Assembly (NCBI GenBank): GCA_902783155.1
Contig: CACZPR010000058.1
Span: 1 to 40,026, forward strand
From: an uncultured Spirochaetaceae bacterium
Lineage (GTDB): Bacteria; Spirochaetota; Spirochaetia; Treponematales; Treponemataceae
DNA: 40,026 nucleotides
Reading direction: 5' to 3'
Part shown: positions 16,701 to 25,003 of the stretch, piece by piece
How positions within the stretch are numbered: the first letter of the stretch is position 1
How the letters are laid out: each line of letters starts with the position of its first letter
The notes under the pieces: generated by a model
What the model was told of the DNA's origin: nothing
Database searches by the model: none
The model's input: only the letters and a program-made list of their open reading frames with translations
Translations under genes and position numbers: made by a program

Positions 16701-17427
16701 CACCGAGCAAATCTGCCCAGTATGTGCGGATATAGTCGAGCTGACCTTTGAGAGAAGTGGGGGAGGCAATCACCGGTTCCTTGAACATCGCAATCAGGTT
16801 GTTGTTTTTCGGACCAAAGACCGGCTGTGTCATAAAGAATGCCTTGATCTGGTTCCAGACTTTCATGTAGTTTGGATTTGTCGAAAGCACGGTGTCATCG
16901 AAAAGAATCTGGAACGGATGGAAGGCAGGGTTTTCGTTTGCAAGGTGGAGCATAATCATTTCCTCAAGGACCTGCTCCCTGTTGCTTCTCTGCTGGTTTG
17001 TTGCCTTTTCATAGGCCGACTGGAAAAGATAGTCCTCGTTGGTCAATTTTTTCTGGTAGACCGCGACCGGTGGGAAAATCTCCATGAACTGCAGCAGAAG
17101 ACGGTCAATCTCCTGTTTGCCAAAATATGTGTCCAAATCGGAAAGAAGGTTGGTGAAACATTTCGGGGCCTTGTCTCGACGGAAAAGCATGCACACATAA
17201 TGGAAGATTTCGTCAATCAATCCCATTGCGTTGAGGTTGCCGGCGGAGACCTGCTTGTCATTTTCCCCACGTTCCCTAAAAAGTGCATTCAGTTTTATCT
17301 GGAAATCCTGCACCGCCTTGAAATTTGCGAAGATTGCGTTTCCGCTTGAACTGTAGAGAGTGCTGTCAAACTTGCATAGGTCCCTGACCTTTTTGCTTAT
17401 GTGAAACTCGTTGTAAGAAATTTTCAT
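13756..17427 (-). CDS. giant GH13 alpha-amylase-family protein
   Basis: At 1223 residues this is about twice the length of a usual alpha-amylase. The catalytic TIM barrel occupies roughly 340-720. Conserved sites are SDMVPNHT (D405, H410), RFDAAM (nucleophile D525), LLAEAFW (acid/base E590) and NNPDEET (D651). The usual His of the last motif (NHD) is replaced by Asn-Pro. Residues 1-330 and 880-1220 are helical and match nothing I know. The tail ends in Lys/Ser/Thr/Ala-rich low-complexity sequence. There is no signal peptide, so it acts in the cytoplasm, presumably on glycogen or maltodextrin. Its start overlaps the malQ stop in ATGA, with GGAAGGG inside malQ. Substrate and reaction (hydrolase, transferase or phosphorylase-like) are unresolved. 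Confidence 0.88.
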   Translation of the reverse strand: MKISYNEFHISKKVRDLCKFDSTLYSSSGNAIFANFKAVQDFQIKLNALFRERGENDKQVSAGNLNAMGLIDEIFHYVCMLFRRDKAPKCFTNLLSDLDTYFGKQEIDRLLLQFMEIFPPVAVYQKKLTNEDYLFQSAYEKATNQQRSNREQVLEEMIMLHLANENPAFHPFQILFDDTVLSTNPNYMKVWNQIKAFFMTQPVFGPKNNNLIAMFKEPVIASPTSLKGQLDYIRTYWADLLGEWLKRLLEGIDTISEEEKAAWVPTNGGEVSMDAYSYENLMKEYERFSPDREWMPKVVLMAKTVLVWLYQLSKKYKREITRLDQIPDEELDNLRDEGFTGLWLIGLWERSYASRRIKQINGNPEAAASAYSLYDYEIAGNLGGWDALANLRSRCWARGIRLASDMVPNHTGMDGKWVIEHPDLFITTKECPFPQYSFNGENLSQDGRVSLYLEDHYYSKSDCAVCFKRVDNYTGDVTYIYHGNDGTGMPWNDTAQIDFLNPNAREAVMQQIMKVAANFPIIRFDAAMVLAKKHIRRLWYPEPGHGGDIATRSRYSMSTQQFEDAIPNEFWREVVDRCAQQMPDTLLLAEAFWMMEGYFTRTLGMHRVYNSAFMNMLKKEENQKYRDTVKNTIKFDPQVLKRFVNFMNNPDEETAVAQFGKGDKYFGVCTLMVTMPGLPMFGHGQIEGFEEKYGMEYTRAYRDETPDQYLVDRHCHDIFPLMHKRYLFSGVENFLFYDVWNQGSVNENIFAYSNSAGNERSIVFYNNKYERASGWIRQSCEYAVKTGSGEGDVKMMSRSLSDGMGLTKGKDNFMIFREHKSGLWYVRSSDDIIENGMFVALNGFEYQVYLDVHQVTDGAEGKYAKLNELLNGAGSPDLEVTWQEYRYKELYAALEKFATAEVIADLKNLLTPVAVLKANNIAQPKLDDIFQKVKKDALAYYELEAQFASEAMDLAKATKETGKSSANSKETRVSKKSAEANPQKRYLAFCHQVEYLSSAMAAAQGISADTAEASGGTHYRLSSSVLKSAQENLIYDGLITQKNAAEILCTFAMISSAGKENCIKWGYDRKLAQILEKTGIRDYGIRETYRGLFQMMKIRDLNFGATGFTKSTEEAARILVEGPDSYLLTGANEFNGVRWFNKEKMDNTLWYAFAAITMYSPRNQKEQVHRLYRTLVAARDGSEYRCDKFLEALIPEKRPIAKKDTAKKSASKKSTEKTEAKKD

Positions 17428-19538
17428 TTCCCTTCCTCCATATTTTTTTCCGATTTATATTCCGTAAATTTTTTGTGGATTTCGCATACCGAATTGATTT
17501 TTGCGAGAAGCTCTGTGTTTTCCATAAGCTCCTCCACCGGGGCCGGCATCCTGTATGTCCAGTTGTTTTCGTTGACCGTTCCCGGTATGTTGATTCTTTC
17601 GTCGTACAGATTTTCGCAATAGAATTTTTTGTCCAGATACAGGTAGTCCTGCAATGGATTTATGAACCATGCCGCCGAAGTCTGTGCGGAACTTTCCAGA
17701 ACAAATCTTGCCGCAGCCGGTGAAAAATCCTCGTGCGGGGAAATTGTCGTGGGACATCCGTTTTTGTATGCGGCATCAAAAAATCCATAGACCGATTCCT
17801 TTTCCTCGTTCCACCATTGCCGCGACGTGGAGCTGTCATGCACCGAAACACATGAGACGCACAGCGGTGGATATGATGAGAAACTTTCGTAGGGCGAGCC
17901 TTCCTTTTCCCATTCCCTTGTCCAGCGCAGGACCCTCAGCAGTGCGACGTTCAGCGACACAAGGACTTTTCGCATACCGGGAATCTGTGGTCCAAGGTCC
18001 TCACCGCATGGCTGCATCTTTGTTGCGGAAAGTATGGAGCTTAAAGTGTTTTTTCCGTTGGCGAGCCAGATTTCCACATTCTTTTCATCAAGCGAAGAGA
18101 ACTCGTCCTCCAGAATTTTTCTTTCGTTCTCGTCCAGACTTTTCCATGCGGTCGTGTCCCTGTATTTCCAGACGGGAACATACTGGCCTTCCTCAATCTC
18201 CAGCAGGGTGCGGTCCAGCCATTTTTCGGCAAACACTTCCGCAATCTTCTGGTCAAGAAAGTCGTCCTCGCAGAATCTGGTTGAATAAATCATGGAGTCG
18301 CTGGTTATGTCCTCCTTGAATTTCCAGAGGTCCTCGCTCCCAATCCTGTAGCAGATTTTTTCAAGAGCTGATTCGGCAATCTCCTTTGAGCCTGTGACAT
18401 CGCTGATTAGGCTTGTCGGAATGTGCGGTTTTGAAAGCCACTCAAGCCTGTCCTTTGAAAATCCCTGGTCCTCCAGAATCTCCTTTTCCATGGTGGAGTA
18501 GTAGTTCGGGTACCCAAGTGCTGCGGTGGTCTCCTTTTCGGGATAAATCCACATGCGGAAAAATCCAATCACGTGGTCCAGACGGAATGCGGAAAAATAT
18601 CTTCCGGCGCAAACCAGCCTGTCCTTCCACCACGAGAAATTGTTTTCCTGCATCGCGCTCCATTTGTAGACAGGGAAACCCCATCTCTGGCCTGTGGGAC
18701 TTCCTCCATCCGGTGGTGAACCAACTCTGGATTTGTGGTCGAAAAGCTCCGGCCATGCCCAGCAGTCAACGCTGTCCTCGTTGATTAGAATCGGTATGTC
18801 GCCCTTTAGGATGATTCCCTGCTCCCTGACATAGTTTGCGGCTTCAAGGAACTGTTCGTGCGCCCTCACCTGGCACCAGATGAAGAAATTGTGGCTGGTC
18901 CTCAACGCCCTGTTGCTCCACCGAAGCTCTATCTGGTGGCGGCTCATGTTCTTTTTGTCGTCGTCCCATTCCTTCCATGAGGCCTGGGAGTAGGAGTCCT
19001 TCAAATCCTTGAAAACGGCGTAGTAGATTACCCACGGATTGTCTTCTATAAATTCCTTCATCTGGATTTGGAACTTCGACGCTATGGATACCGGGTCCGA
19101 TGCAGACACAACGTTCACAGTGTTTTTCCCGTGTCCGGTCTGCTTGTCCACCTTCTTGACCATGTGCGAGTAGAGCAGGTGCAGCAGCTCGATTTTTTCG
19201 TTGCAGACTTTTTCGTAGCTGTAGTGTCCACCGGGAGCATTGGTCTTTAAAAACTCTTTGTACGCGGCAGAAAATGGTCGGCAGTATTTTTTTGCGTCCT
19301 CGAATTCCGGCAGCTCCTCTATGCGTATGTAGATTGGATGCAGTGCGTATGCGGACAGGGCCGAATATGGCGATGACTGTGTGCCTGTGTCGTTGACCGG
19401 CAGAAGCTGAATGACTTCCACGCCACTTTTTTTGCAGAAGTCCGCAAACTCTTTCAGCGCCGGAAAATCACCGACGGCGGGGCATTTTTTTGAACGGATA
19501 GCCCCCAGTGGAACCGCTATACCTGTTTTTCTTTCCAT
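17424..19538 (-). CDS. malQ: 4-alpha-glucanotransferase (amylomaltase), GH77
   Basis: MalQ moves glucan segments between maltodextrins and releases glucose. At 704 residues it is slightly long. GH77 motifs are RLDHVIGFFR (nucleophile D321), CGEDLGPQIPGMR (acid/base E513) and SVHDSSTSRQWW (D568). The N-terminus begins almost at once with the barrel (GIAVPLGAIRS, QLLPVNDTG), so the extra length lies in inserts. It is the first gene of a two-gene operon with the GH13 protein, which fits intracellular alpha-glucan turnover. The divergent tRNA-fMet lies about 225 bases upstream. An extended -10 lies about 55 bases before the ATG. Confidence 0.95.
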   Translation of the reverse strand: MERKTGIAVPLGAIRSKKCPAVGDFPALKEFADFCKKSGVEVIQLLPVNDTGTQSSPYSALSAYALHPIYIRIEELPEFEDAKKYCRPFSAAYKEFLKTNAPGGHYSYEKVCNEKIELLHLLYSHMVKKVDKQTGHGKNTVNVVSASDPVSIASKFQIQMKEFIEDNPWVIYYAVFKDLKDSYSQASWKEWDDDKKNMSRHQIELRWSNRALRTSHNFFIWCQVRAHEQFLEAANYVREQGIILKGDIPILINEDSVDCWAWPELFDHKSRVGSPPDGGSPTGQRWGFPVYKWSAMQENNFSWWKDRLVCAGRYFSAFRLDHVIGFFRMWIYPEKETTAALGYPNYYSTMEKEILEDQGFSKDRLEWLSKPHIPTSLISDVTGSKEIAESALEKICYRIGSEDLWKFKEDITSDSMIYSTRFCEDDFLDQKIAEVFAEKWLDRTLLEIEEGQYVPVWKYRDTTAWKSLDENERKILEDEFSSLDEKNVEIWLANGKNTLSSILSATKMQPCGEDLGPQIPGMRKVLVSLNVALLRVLRWTREWEKEGSPYESFSSYPPLCVSCVSVHDSSTSRQWWNEEKESVYGFFDAAYKNGCPTTISPHEDFSPAAARFVLESSAQTSAAWFINPLQDYLYLDKKFYCENLYDERINIPGTVNENNWTYRMPAPVEELMENTELLAKINSVCEIHKKFTEYKSEKNMEEGK

Positions 19539-19591
19539 AAATCAGTAGCCATCCTTTTTGTCCGCAGGATTTAACGAAGGACCTTAAAAAA

Positions 19592-19597
19592 ATTATA
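19592..19597 (-). promoter_or_regulatory. extended -10 promoter of malQ-GH13
   Basis: The minus strand reads TGTTATAAT: a perfect TATAAT with the TGn extension. The -35 is poor (CTTTTA at 17 bases), which is usual with an extended -10. Confidence 0.6.
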
Positions 19598-19720
19598 ACA
19601 CAGTTTGTTAAAAATAAAAGGACAAAAATAATAAAAAAACAGTCAATTAGTATCTTTTAAGATTGATTTAAATTTATGTTTTTTTTCAAAAATTTTCTAT
19701 ATAATTATCACGTTTTTTGC

Positions 19721-19749
19721 TTGACCTCTTTTTTCAAAACTGTTACACT
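19721..19749 (+). promoter_or_regulatory. promoter of tRNA-fMet
   Basis: TTGACC (19721-19726), a spacer of exactly 17 bases and TACACT (19744-19749) are present. The mature tRNA begins 15 bases downstream. Confidence 0.7.
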
Positions 19750-19763
19750 GTTAGAAATTACGA

Positions 19764-19836
19764 CGCGGGGTAGAGCAGTTGGAAGCTCGTCGGGCTCATA
19801 ACCCGGAGGCCGCAGGTTCGAGTCCTGCCCCCGCTA
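19764..19836 (+). tRNA. initiator tRNA-Met (CAT)
   Basis: A 73-base cloverleaf folds completely. The acceptor CGCGGGG pairs with CCCCGCT except for an open C1xU72, the initiator hallmark. The D-stem is GAGC/GCTC. The anticodon stem has three consecutive G-C pairs next to the loop, and the anticodon CAT is at 19797-19799. The T-arm is GCAGG TTCGAGT CCTGC. The discriminator is A, and no CCA is encoded. A terminator follows directly. Confidence 0.97.
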
Positions 19837-19843
19837 TAAGTAG

Positions 19844-19874
19844 AATCCCTCTGAATCACGAGGGATTTTTTTAT
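19844..19874 (+). terminator. intrinsic terminator after tRNA-fMet
   Basis: AATCCCTC (19844-19851) pairs with GAGGGATT (19860-19867), followed by T residues. Confidence 0.85.
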
Positions 19875-19889
19875 TTTAAAGTATTTGGA

Positions 19890-19904
19890 CAGGACTCGAA
19901 CCTG
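19890..19904 (-). repeat. inverted copy of the tRNA T-arm
   Basis: CAGGACTCGAACCTG is the exact reverse complement of the T-arm core at 19813-19827 in the tRNA just upstream. It starts 16 bases after the tRNA terminator. It could be a relic of integration at this tRNA, a remnant of a second minus-strand tRNA, or a chance hairpin partner. No rest of a tRNA can be folded around it. Confidence 0.65.
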
Positions 19905-20015
19905 TTCCAGCTAAGGAAACACTGAATAATCCGAATGCGAAAGGCTCTGGTGAAGGGGAGTCTGTAACCGTTTGCATGGCAGCGGCATTTAAATTGAAAA
20001 GGCGAGGTAAAGGAT

Positions 20016-21530
20016 ATGAAAAAAACGCTGATTCTGTTCATTATACTTTTTTCCGTTCAACATGCATTTTCCCAGGCGACGACTCCATTGGATGATGCCC
20101 ATTCCAGACTGGAAAAGGAACTCGATGCAGAGACCCTCAAGGAAATCGATTCCCTGAAAAGCATGGACGACATGGACGAATATCACTTTTCGCTCGGCAT
20201 GTACATCAGGAACGAATTCGGGCTGTGGAAAGCTGATTCGGAACTGCACGATTATCTGGTCGGGCTTGGGATGCGACACCCGGACGACATGTCATCCGTG
20301 ATTCTCGAGTCGTTCTGGTGCAGGCGGCACGGAGTTGAATACGACCTGGCGGGCAAGGTGAAAAAATACGCCGAATATTGGGAAAGCGTCGAGGCGAAAG
20401 ACAGATACGAAAAGGAAAGGTACAGGCGTGCAAATGAATTCATCAGGAACGGCATGGCGGACCTTGAGGTTGAATCAGCCGACGTCCCTGTTCTGAACAT
20501 TCCGCGCAGGACTGAAGAAGGCGAAAGCAGGTACGATGCAAGGTATCTGTGCAGGACGGACGACGGGGTGTACGTTTCCGTAAGAAAATGGCTTGGAAAC
20601 AAAAACTGGCGCGACATCTACGGATCCGTTCCGTACCTTATCGATTTGGACACCAACGAAATCAGGCCGATTGAATGTCCTGAACTTGATGAAATCCTGT
20701 CTTCCGTTCAGATTGGTGACGTGCTTTGGATTTACGGAAAGAAAAACGGAGCGGGAAAGCTTGTTTCCCTTAAACGTGGAAAATCTAAAACCGTCGGTCT
20801 TCCGTCCGAAGAAGAAAACCCCGTGCTTGGAATCTGTTCGGGCGATTTGATTGCCGTATATTCAAGGACCGTTTACAGGCTTAGCTCATCAAAGTGGAAA
20901 ATCATCTTTACGTCGGAAGAAGACATTCCGAAGTCAGTCGTTCCTCCGCAGGTGATTGACGGAGTGCTTTACATCAGGGATGAGGGCGTGGGCGGAAACT
21001 GTAAGTCGCTTTGGCTTGTCGATTTGAAAAGTTCAAGGATTGAAAGCTTCCATGCCAAAACAGGACTTGTCGGTCCATACGGTCCAAGGTGGGAAAACAA
21101 TTTTTCATATTCAGCCGATGGAAACGGAAACCTTTACGTGACGGCAGGGGAAGGTTATTCTACAAAGTCCCTGATCCGCATTCTGAAAAACGGTTCCATG
21201 GAATTCTTGATTTATGAAAGCGAGATTAAGGGATATGGTTCCCAGTACATCGACTCTTCTGCCCTGACAGCATCATCCGACGGCTCCGTTTTGATTGCGG
21301 GGCATGACGGTCTTTACAGGCTGACGGGAAATAAGCTCTGCGCCATAGTCCGGTTCCGAAATGCAAAGCAGCAGATTCCCTTGAAGGGTGGAAACGTACA
21401 TCACTGGACATGGCATCCGAGCGCAATACTTGAACTCGGTGCAGACGACTACCTGATTTCTGGTGATTTCGGAGGAACGTACAGGGTGAAGAAAACCGAT
21501 GGCACCTGGGAAATCATCGTAATCGACTGA
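20016..21530 (+). CDS. exported DUF6794-type protein with propeller-like C-terminus
   Basis: This 504-residue protein has a clear signal peptide (KKTLILFIILFSVQHAFSQ). Residues about 25-110 carry the DUF6794 pattern: repeated Leu/Asp helices, FSLGMYIRNEFGLWK, then HPDDMSSVILESFW. The remainder (about 165-504) consists of short beta-rich units (DDGVYVSVR, GDVLWIYGK, DGSVLIAGHDGLYRL), resembling a beta-propeller or sensor-like repeat. The function is unknown; the protein is probably periplasmic or surface-linked. It has an AAAGGAT site close to the ATG. It stands alone between tRNA-fMet and the restriction island, with no terminator visible after it. Confidence 0.75.
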   Translation: MKKTLILFIILFSVQHAFSQATTPLDDAHSRLEKELDAETLKEIDSLKSMDDMDEYHFSLGMYIRNEFGLWKADSELHDYLVGLGMRHPDDMSSVILESFWCRRHGVEYDLAGKVKKYAEYWESVEAKDRYEKERYRRANEFIRNGMADLEVESADVPVLNIPRRTEEGESRYDARYLCRTDDGVYVSVRKWLGNKNWRDIYGSVPYLIDLDTNEIRPIECPELDEILSSVQIGDVLWIYGKKNGAGKLVSLKRGKSKTVGLPSEEENPVLGICSGDLIAVYSRTVYRLSSSKWKIIFTSEEDIPKSVVPPQVIDGVLYIRDEGVGGNCKSLWLVDLKSSRIESFHAKTGLVGPYGPRWENNFSYSADGNGNLYVTAGEGYSTKSLIRILKNGSMEFLIYESEIKGYGSQYIDSSALTASSDGSVLIAGHDGLYRLTGNKLCAIVRFRNAKQQIPLKGGNVHHWTWHPSAILELGADDYLISGDFGGTYRVKKTDGTWEIIVID

Positions 21531-21945
21531 TAGGATTTATCCCGCTGCATTTTCCGGGACCTGTACATGGACGAGGCATACCGTCATGAAGATTTTTCAA
21601 ACAGTTTTTCAGTTGAATCCGTAAATATGAGTGATGAAACAAGAATATTTCGCTTGCAAGTTGTAAAAAAAATCAGTGCAAAAACTATTTTCGATTTTTT
21701 CAAAAGCCAGCAGCGTTCCATGTAACGATGGATTCTTCTGTTTGCGGAAACGAAGACGGAATAAAGATAGTGCATATAAAGGATTTCCTGATGCAGGGAT
21801 GGTGAAGGGAGTCAAAAAGCGATACGGCAGGTCAGATGTTTTACCGACCAACTTTTGACGCTACCCGAATGCTGTGATAAAATAAATCAAGGCCGATTCT
21901 GAAAACTCATTTTCAAAATCATTTTAGGACGTATGGAGGACTTCA
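21531..21945. other. 415-base intergenic stretch with a small-gene remnant
   Basis: No full gene is visible. One 52-codon frame (21567-21725) is listed separately; other frames are short and unconvincing. The promoter of the 187-aa gene must lie near 21875, where TGTGATAAAAT resembles a -10 region. Confidence 0.5.
21567..21725 (+). CDS. possible small protein or gene fragment
   Basis: A 52-residue frame beginning MDEAYRHEDFSNSFSVE and ending in KSQQRSM has a natural-looking composition. It lacks a ribosome site. It could be the 3' end of a lost gene, because the frame stays open upstream of the ATG for a few codons. No family is recognised. Confidence 0.25.
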   Translation: MDEAYRHEDFSNSFSVESVNMSDETRIFRLQVVKKISAKTIFDFFKSQQRSM

Positions 21946-22509
21946 ATGGGATTGTTTCGCGGTATTCTAGATGCGGTTTCGGCATGGACAATTTCTGATA
22001 AGTTTGGTTCGGGTGCCGGATTTCTTTACGCCGATTTTGCTGCGGAAAAGGCATCTGAGCGGGAACTCGATGAAATGAAATCTGGGGTGTCAGAAATTAT
22101 AACGGATTGCATTAATGAAAACAGGAAACTTTTTAACCACGATTTAATCCAGGATTTGCATAGGCATCTGGATAATATCGCTTCCTGCAATAGATATAAC
22201 GCAAAAGCCCAGCTATCTGATTTGCAATATTTTTTTGACCATAAGTGTGCATATTTTTGCCGTGTCATAGAAATTTTAAATAACGCTCTTGAAAGCCTTG
22301 AATCTGTTTCTGAGGATGATTTGGACGAAGGTGTAAAATCAAAAGTAATTTTAAAAACAAAGGAAGTTATAAACTGTTCCGATGAAAACCTGATGCCTGA
22401 AAAATTGAAAGAGCTGTTCAGTTTTTATGCTGAAAATGGTGTCAATATAGAAAACGTCGCAGAATTGTTTGATAACTTCGAAACATGGAGAAAGGAATAT
22501 TTAACATAA
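21946..22509 (+). CDS. unknown protein heading the type I RM operon
   Basis: This 187-residue protein has GGAGG six bases before the ATG. Its stop is 12 bases before hsdM, so the two are almost certainly cotranscribed. The N-terminus (MGLFRGILDAVSAW) is mildly hydrophobic and the rest is helical and acidic, with a Cys/His-containing middle (CNRYNAK, DHKCAYFCRV). No enzyme motif or known family is recognised. Its position suggests an accessory to restriction or an immunity-linked protein, but that rests on context only. Confidence 0.7.
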   Translation: MGLFRGILDAVSAWTISDKFGSGAGFLYADFAAEKASERELDEMKSGVSEIITDCINENRKLFNHDLIQDLHRHLDNIASCNRYNAKAQLSDLQYFFDHKCAYFCRVIEILNNALESLESVSEDDLDEGVKSKVILKTKEVINCSDENLMPEKLKELFSFYAENGVNIENVAELFDNFETWRKEYLT

Positions 22510-22521
22510 GGAGCGTCAAAC

Positions 22522-23994
22522 ATGATTACAGGTGAAATCAAAAACAAGATAGATTCAATTTGGGACGATTTTTTCAGTGCGGGCATGAGCGAATACCTTA
22601 CCGTCATCGAGCAGTTCTCATACCTTATGTTCATCCATTCTCTTGATGAGGTCGAAAACGAAACCGAGCAGTATGAAAAGATGTCGGGAGAAAAGAAAGA
22701 GCACATCTTCCCGAAAAACAAACAGAATTACCGCTGGCACATTTTCAAGACCTTTGAGGAGAATGAGCTTTTTGCATTGATGGACAAGGAGATTTTTCCG
22801 TTCATCAAAAAAATCAATGCAAACGAAGAAAGCGCATTCGCCCGCTACATGAAGGATGCCGCTTTTTCAATTCCAAGTCCGCAGACTCTCAAGGCCGTAA
22901 TTACAAAGCTTGATGAACTTTTTGAAAATCCGGAAGTTCAGGCACGCGACATGCTCGGTGATATTTACGAATATGTCCTCAGCAAAATGAACTCTTCCGG
23001 ACAGGTCGGCATGTTCCGCACGCCAAAGCAGATTCGCGACATGATGGTTCAGCTTATCCACCCCCGGCCGCTCGATACGATTTGTGACCCGGCATGCGGT
23101 ACGGCAGGATTCCTTATTTCTTCTGCGGAGTTTATCCGCGACACTTACGGCAAAAAAATGGGAGACAAGGAATGGGAGCATTATTCAAAGGGACTCCTCA
23201 CCGGTTTTGATACAGGAAGCACGATGCTCAAAATCTCCGCAATGAACCTGCTTCTTCACTCAATCCACGAGCCTCACATCGCATATCAGGACAGCGTGAG
23301 CAAGAACAACGAGATTGAAGGACAGTTTGACGTCATCCTTGCAAATCCTCCGTTCACGGGAAGCGTAAACAAATCGACGATTGCAGAAAGCCTTACAAAT
23401 GTCTGTGCGACAACCAAGACAGAACTTCTGTTCGTTGCCCTCTTTATCCGTATGCTCAAAAAAGGCGGCCGATGTGCATGTATCGTACCGGATGGAGTTC
23501 TGTTCGGTTCTTCAAACGCACACAAGGCGCTCAGAAAGGAACTTGTGGAAAACCATCAGCTTCAGGCGGTAATCAGTATGCCGAGCGGAGTTTTCAAGCC
23601 GTATGCAGGAGTAAGCACCGGAATCCTCGTGTTCACAAAAACAGGGGCGGGCGGAACGGATGACGTGTGGTTCTACGACATGAAAGCCGACGGATATTCC
23701 CTCGATGACAAGCGGCAGCCGGTCGATGCAAACGACATTCCCGACATAATCAAACGCTATCAGAATCTGGACGGAGAAAAAAAACGCAAGCGCACCGAAC
23801 AGTCTTTCTTTGTTCCGAAGTCAGAAATTGTTGAAAACGGCTACGACCTGAGCATCAACAAATACAAGGAAGTCGTTTACGAAAAGGTTGAATATCCTGC
23901 TCCAAAAGTGCTGATTGGCGAAATCAAGAATCTGCAGAAAGAAATTTCCAGTGACTTAATTGAACTGGAGAAGATGTTAAATGCGAGTTTGTAA
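22522..23994 (+). CDS. hsdM: type I restriction-modification DNA methyltransferase subunit
   Basis: HsdM transfers a methyl group from S-adenosylmethionine to adenine N6 within the site chosen by HsdS. At 490 residues it is complete. An N-terminal helical HsdM domain includes FIHSLDEVE. The catalytic domain has motif I DPACGTAGFL (D189) and motif IV NPPF (N275), with the later FYDMKADGYSLDDKR stretch typical of this subfamily. It starts 12 bases after the 187-aa gene. Downstream, where hsdS would be expected, only a 19-codon hsdS fragment remains before the DUF3800 gene. Confidence 0.96.
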   Translation: MITGEIKNKIDSIWDDFFSAGMSEYLTVIEQFSYLMFIHSLDEVENETEQYEKMSGEKKEHIFPKNKQNYRWHIFKTFEENELFALMDKEIFPFIKKINANEESAFARYMKDAAFSIPSPQTLKAVITKLDELFENPEVQARDMLGDIYEYVLSKMNSSGQVGMFRTPKQIRDMMVQLIHPRPLDTICDPACGTAGFLISSAEFIRDTYGKKMGDKEWEHYSKGLLTGFDTGSTMLKISAMNLLLHSIHEPHIAYQDSVSKNNEIEGQFDVILANPPFTGSVNKSTIAESLTNVCATTKTELLFVALFIRMLKKGGRCACIVPDGVLFGSSNAHKALRKELVENHQLQAVISMPSGVFKPYAGVSTGILVFTKTGAGGTDDVWFYDMKADGYSLDDKRQPVDANDIPDIIKRYQNLDGEKKRKRTEQSFFVPKSEIVENGYDLSINKYKEVVYEKVEYPAPKVLIGEIKNLQKEISSDLIELEKMLNASL

Positions 23995-24038
23995 GGGCAC
24001 GAAGTGACCGTTAAACTCGGTAAGTTCGCAAAGCGAAC
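23984..24038 (+). repeat. two hairpins at the hsdM 3' end
   Basis: CGAGTTT (23984-23990, spanning into the stop region) pairs with AAACTCG (24013-24019). GTTCGC/GCGAAC (24024-24038) closes a three-base loop. There is no T-run, so this is not a standard terminator. Confidence 0.55.
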
Positions 24039-24061
24039 GACATGCTTGGAGAATAAACGAG

Positions 24062-24118
24062 TGGAAAACGGTACGGCTTGGGGATGTGTGTGAAAAAAAA
24101 GAAGTCCGCAGACCCTAG
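24062..24118 (+). pseudogene. hsdS 5' fragment, copy A
   Basis: The frame WKTVRLGDVCEKKEVRRP then stop matches the N-terminus of the intact HsdS (WKTVRLGDVCEK at 25233). It sits directly after hsdM, where hsdS should start, and is cut off by the insertion carrying the DUF3800 gene. Confidence 0.8.
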
Positions 24119-24208
24119 CACTGCGAAAGCAGGAGAAGGAATACTGCGGCTCACAACTTTATTATAGACAATTTTTGTGTTAAAATCAATTGACTTGGAG
24201 AAATCAAA

Positions 24209-25003
24209 TTGGAAACGGTAATTGCATATTTTGATGAAACAGGCGATGATGGACTTATAAACAGTTCAAGCCAAGATTTTGTTTTGACGAGTATTTACAC
24301 AAAAACTGCTAACTGGCAAAGAAATTTTAATGTAATGAAAAACTTCCGTGCGCTCCTCAAAGAGAAATATGGTTTTCACGCAACAGAAGAAATGCACACA
24401 AAAGCTTTTTTGACAGATAAAAATCCCTACAGAAATTACGGCTGGACAAAAGAGCAGAAGCAGGAAATCCTCATCGCGTTTACAAAGTGTATTGCGGAAC
24501 AAATGGATTTATCAATTGTGAATGTCATAATCGACAAAACAAAAATAACAGACAACAGTTATAATGTCCTTGAAAAAGCACTCACATACAATATTCAGCG
24601 AATAGAAAACGACAGCGAGGGCAATTGGAATTACATTGTAATCACCGATAAAGGAAGACTTGCTCCAATGCGAAAAACGGCTCGTGCGATAAGGGCATAC
24701 AACCCGATTCAGTCGCATTACAGTTTTGTCGCAGTGAACCAGCCTGTAAAATGCCTGATAGAGGACATTTTGGAAAAAGACTCGTCGGAATCGTATTTTA
24801 TCCAGATTTGCGATTTTGTTTCGTACTTTGTGCATTTGTATTTTAAGTGCGTCGTGAACGGTCAGACGTTGCCTGCCAGAGTGCAGAACGTGATAGACAC
24901 ACAGTTTGTATCGCGAGTTATGGCAACATTGAAATATTACGACAGATTGAACTTGAAAGCGTCAAAATCGAATGAATACGGACTTGTGATTTATCCGAGG
25001 TAG
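24209..25003 (+). CDS. DUF3800 protein inserted in the RM locus
   Basis: This 264-residue protein starts with TTG (24209), with GGAG eight bases upstream. The N-terminal YFDETGDDG and the later ITDKGR and QICDFVSYF segments fit DUF3800, a family predicted to have an RNase-H-like nuclease fold and often found in mobile or defence loci. The Asp of FDETG and later acids would be the metal ligands. It lies between two hsdS 5' fragments and carries its own A/T-rich upstream region, so it probably arrived as a cassette. Its biochemical role is not known. Confidence 0.82.
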   Translation: METVIAYFDETGDDGLINSSSQDFVLTSIYTKTANWQRNFNVMKNFRALLKEKYGFHATEEMHTKAFLTDKNPYRNYGWTKEQKQEILIAFTKCIAEQMDLSIVNVIIDKTKITDNSYNVLEKALTYNIQRIENDSEGNWNYIVITDKGRLAPMRKTARAIRAYNPIQSHYSFVAVNQPVKCLIEDILEKDSSESYFIQICDFVSYFVHLYFKCVVNGQTLPARVQNVIDTQFVSRVMATLKYYDRLNLKASKSNEYGLVIYPR

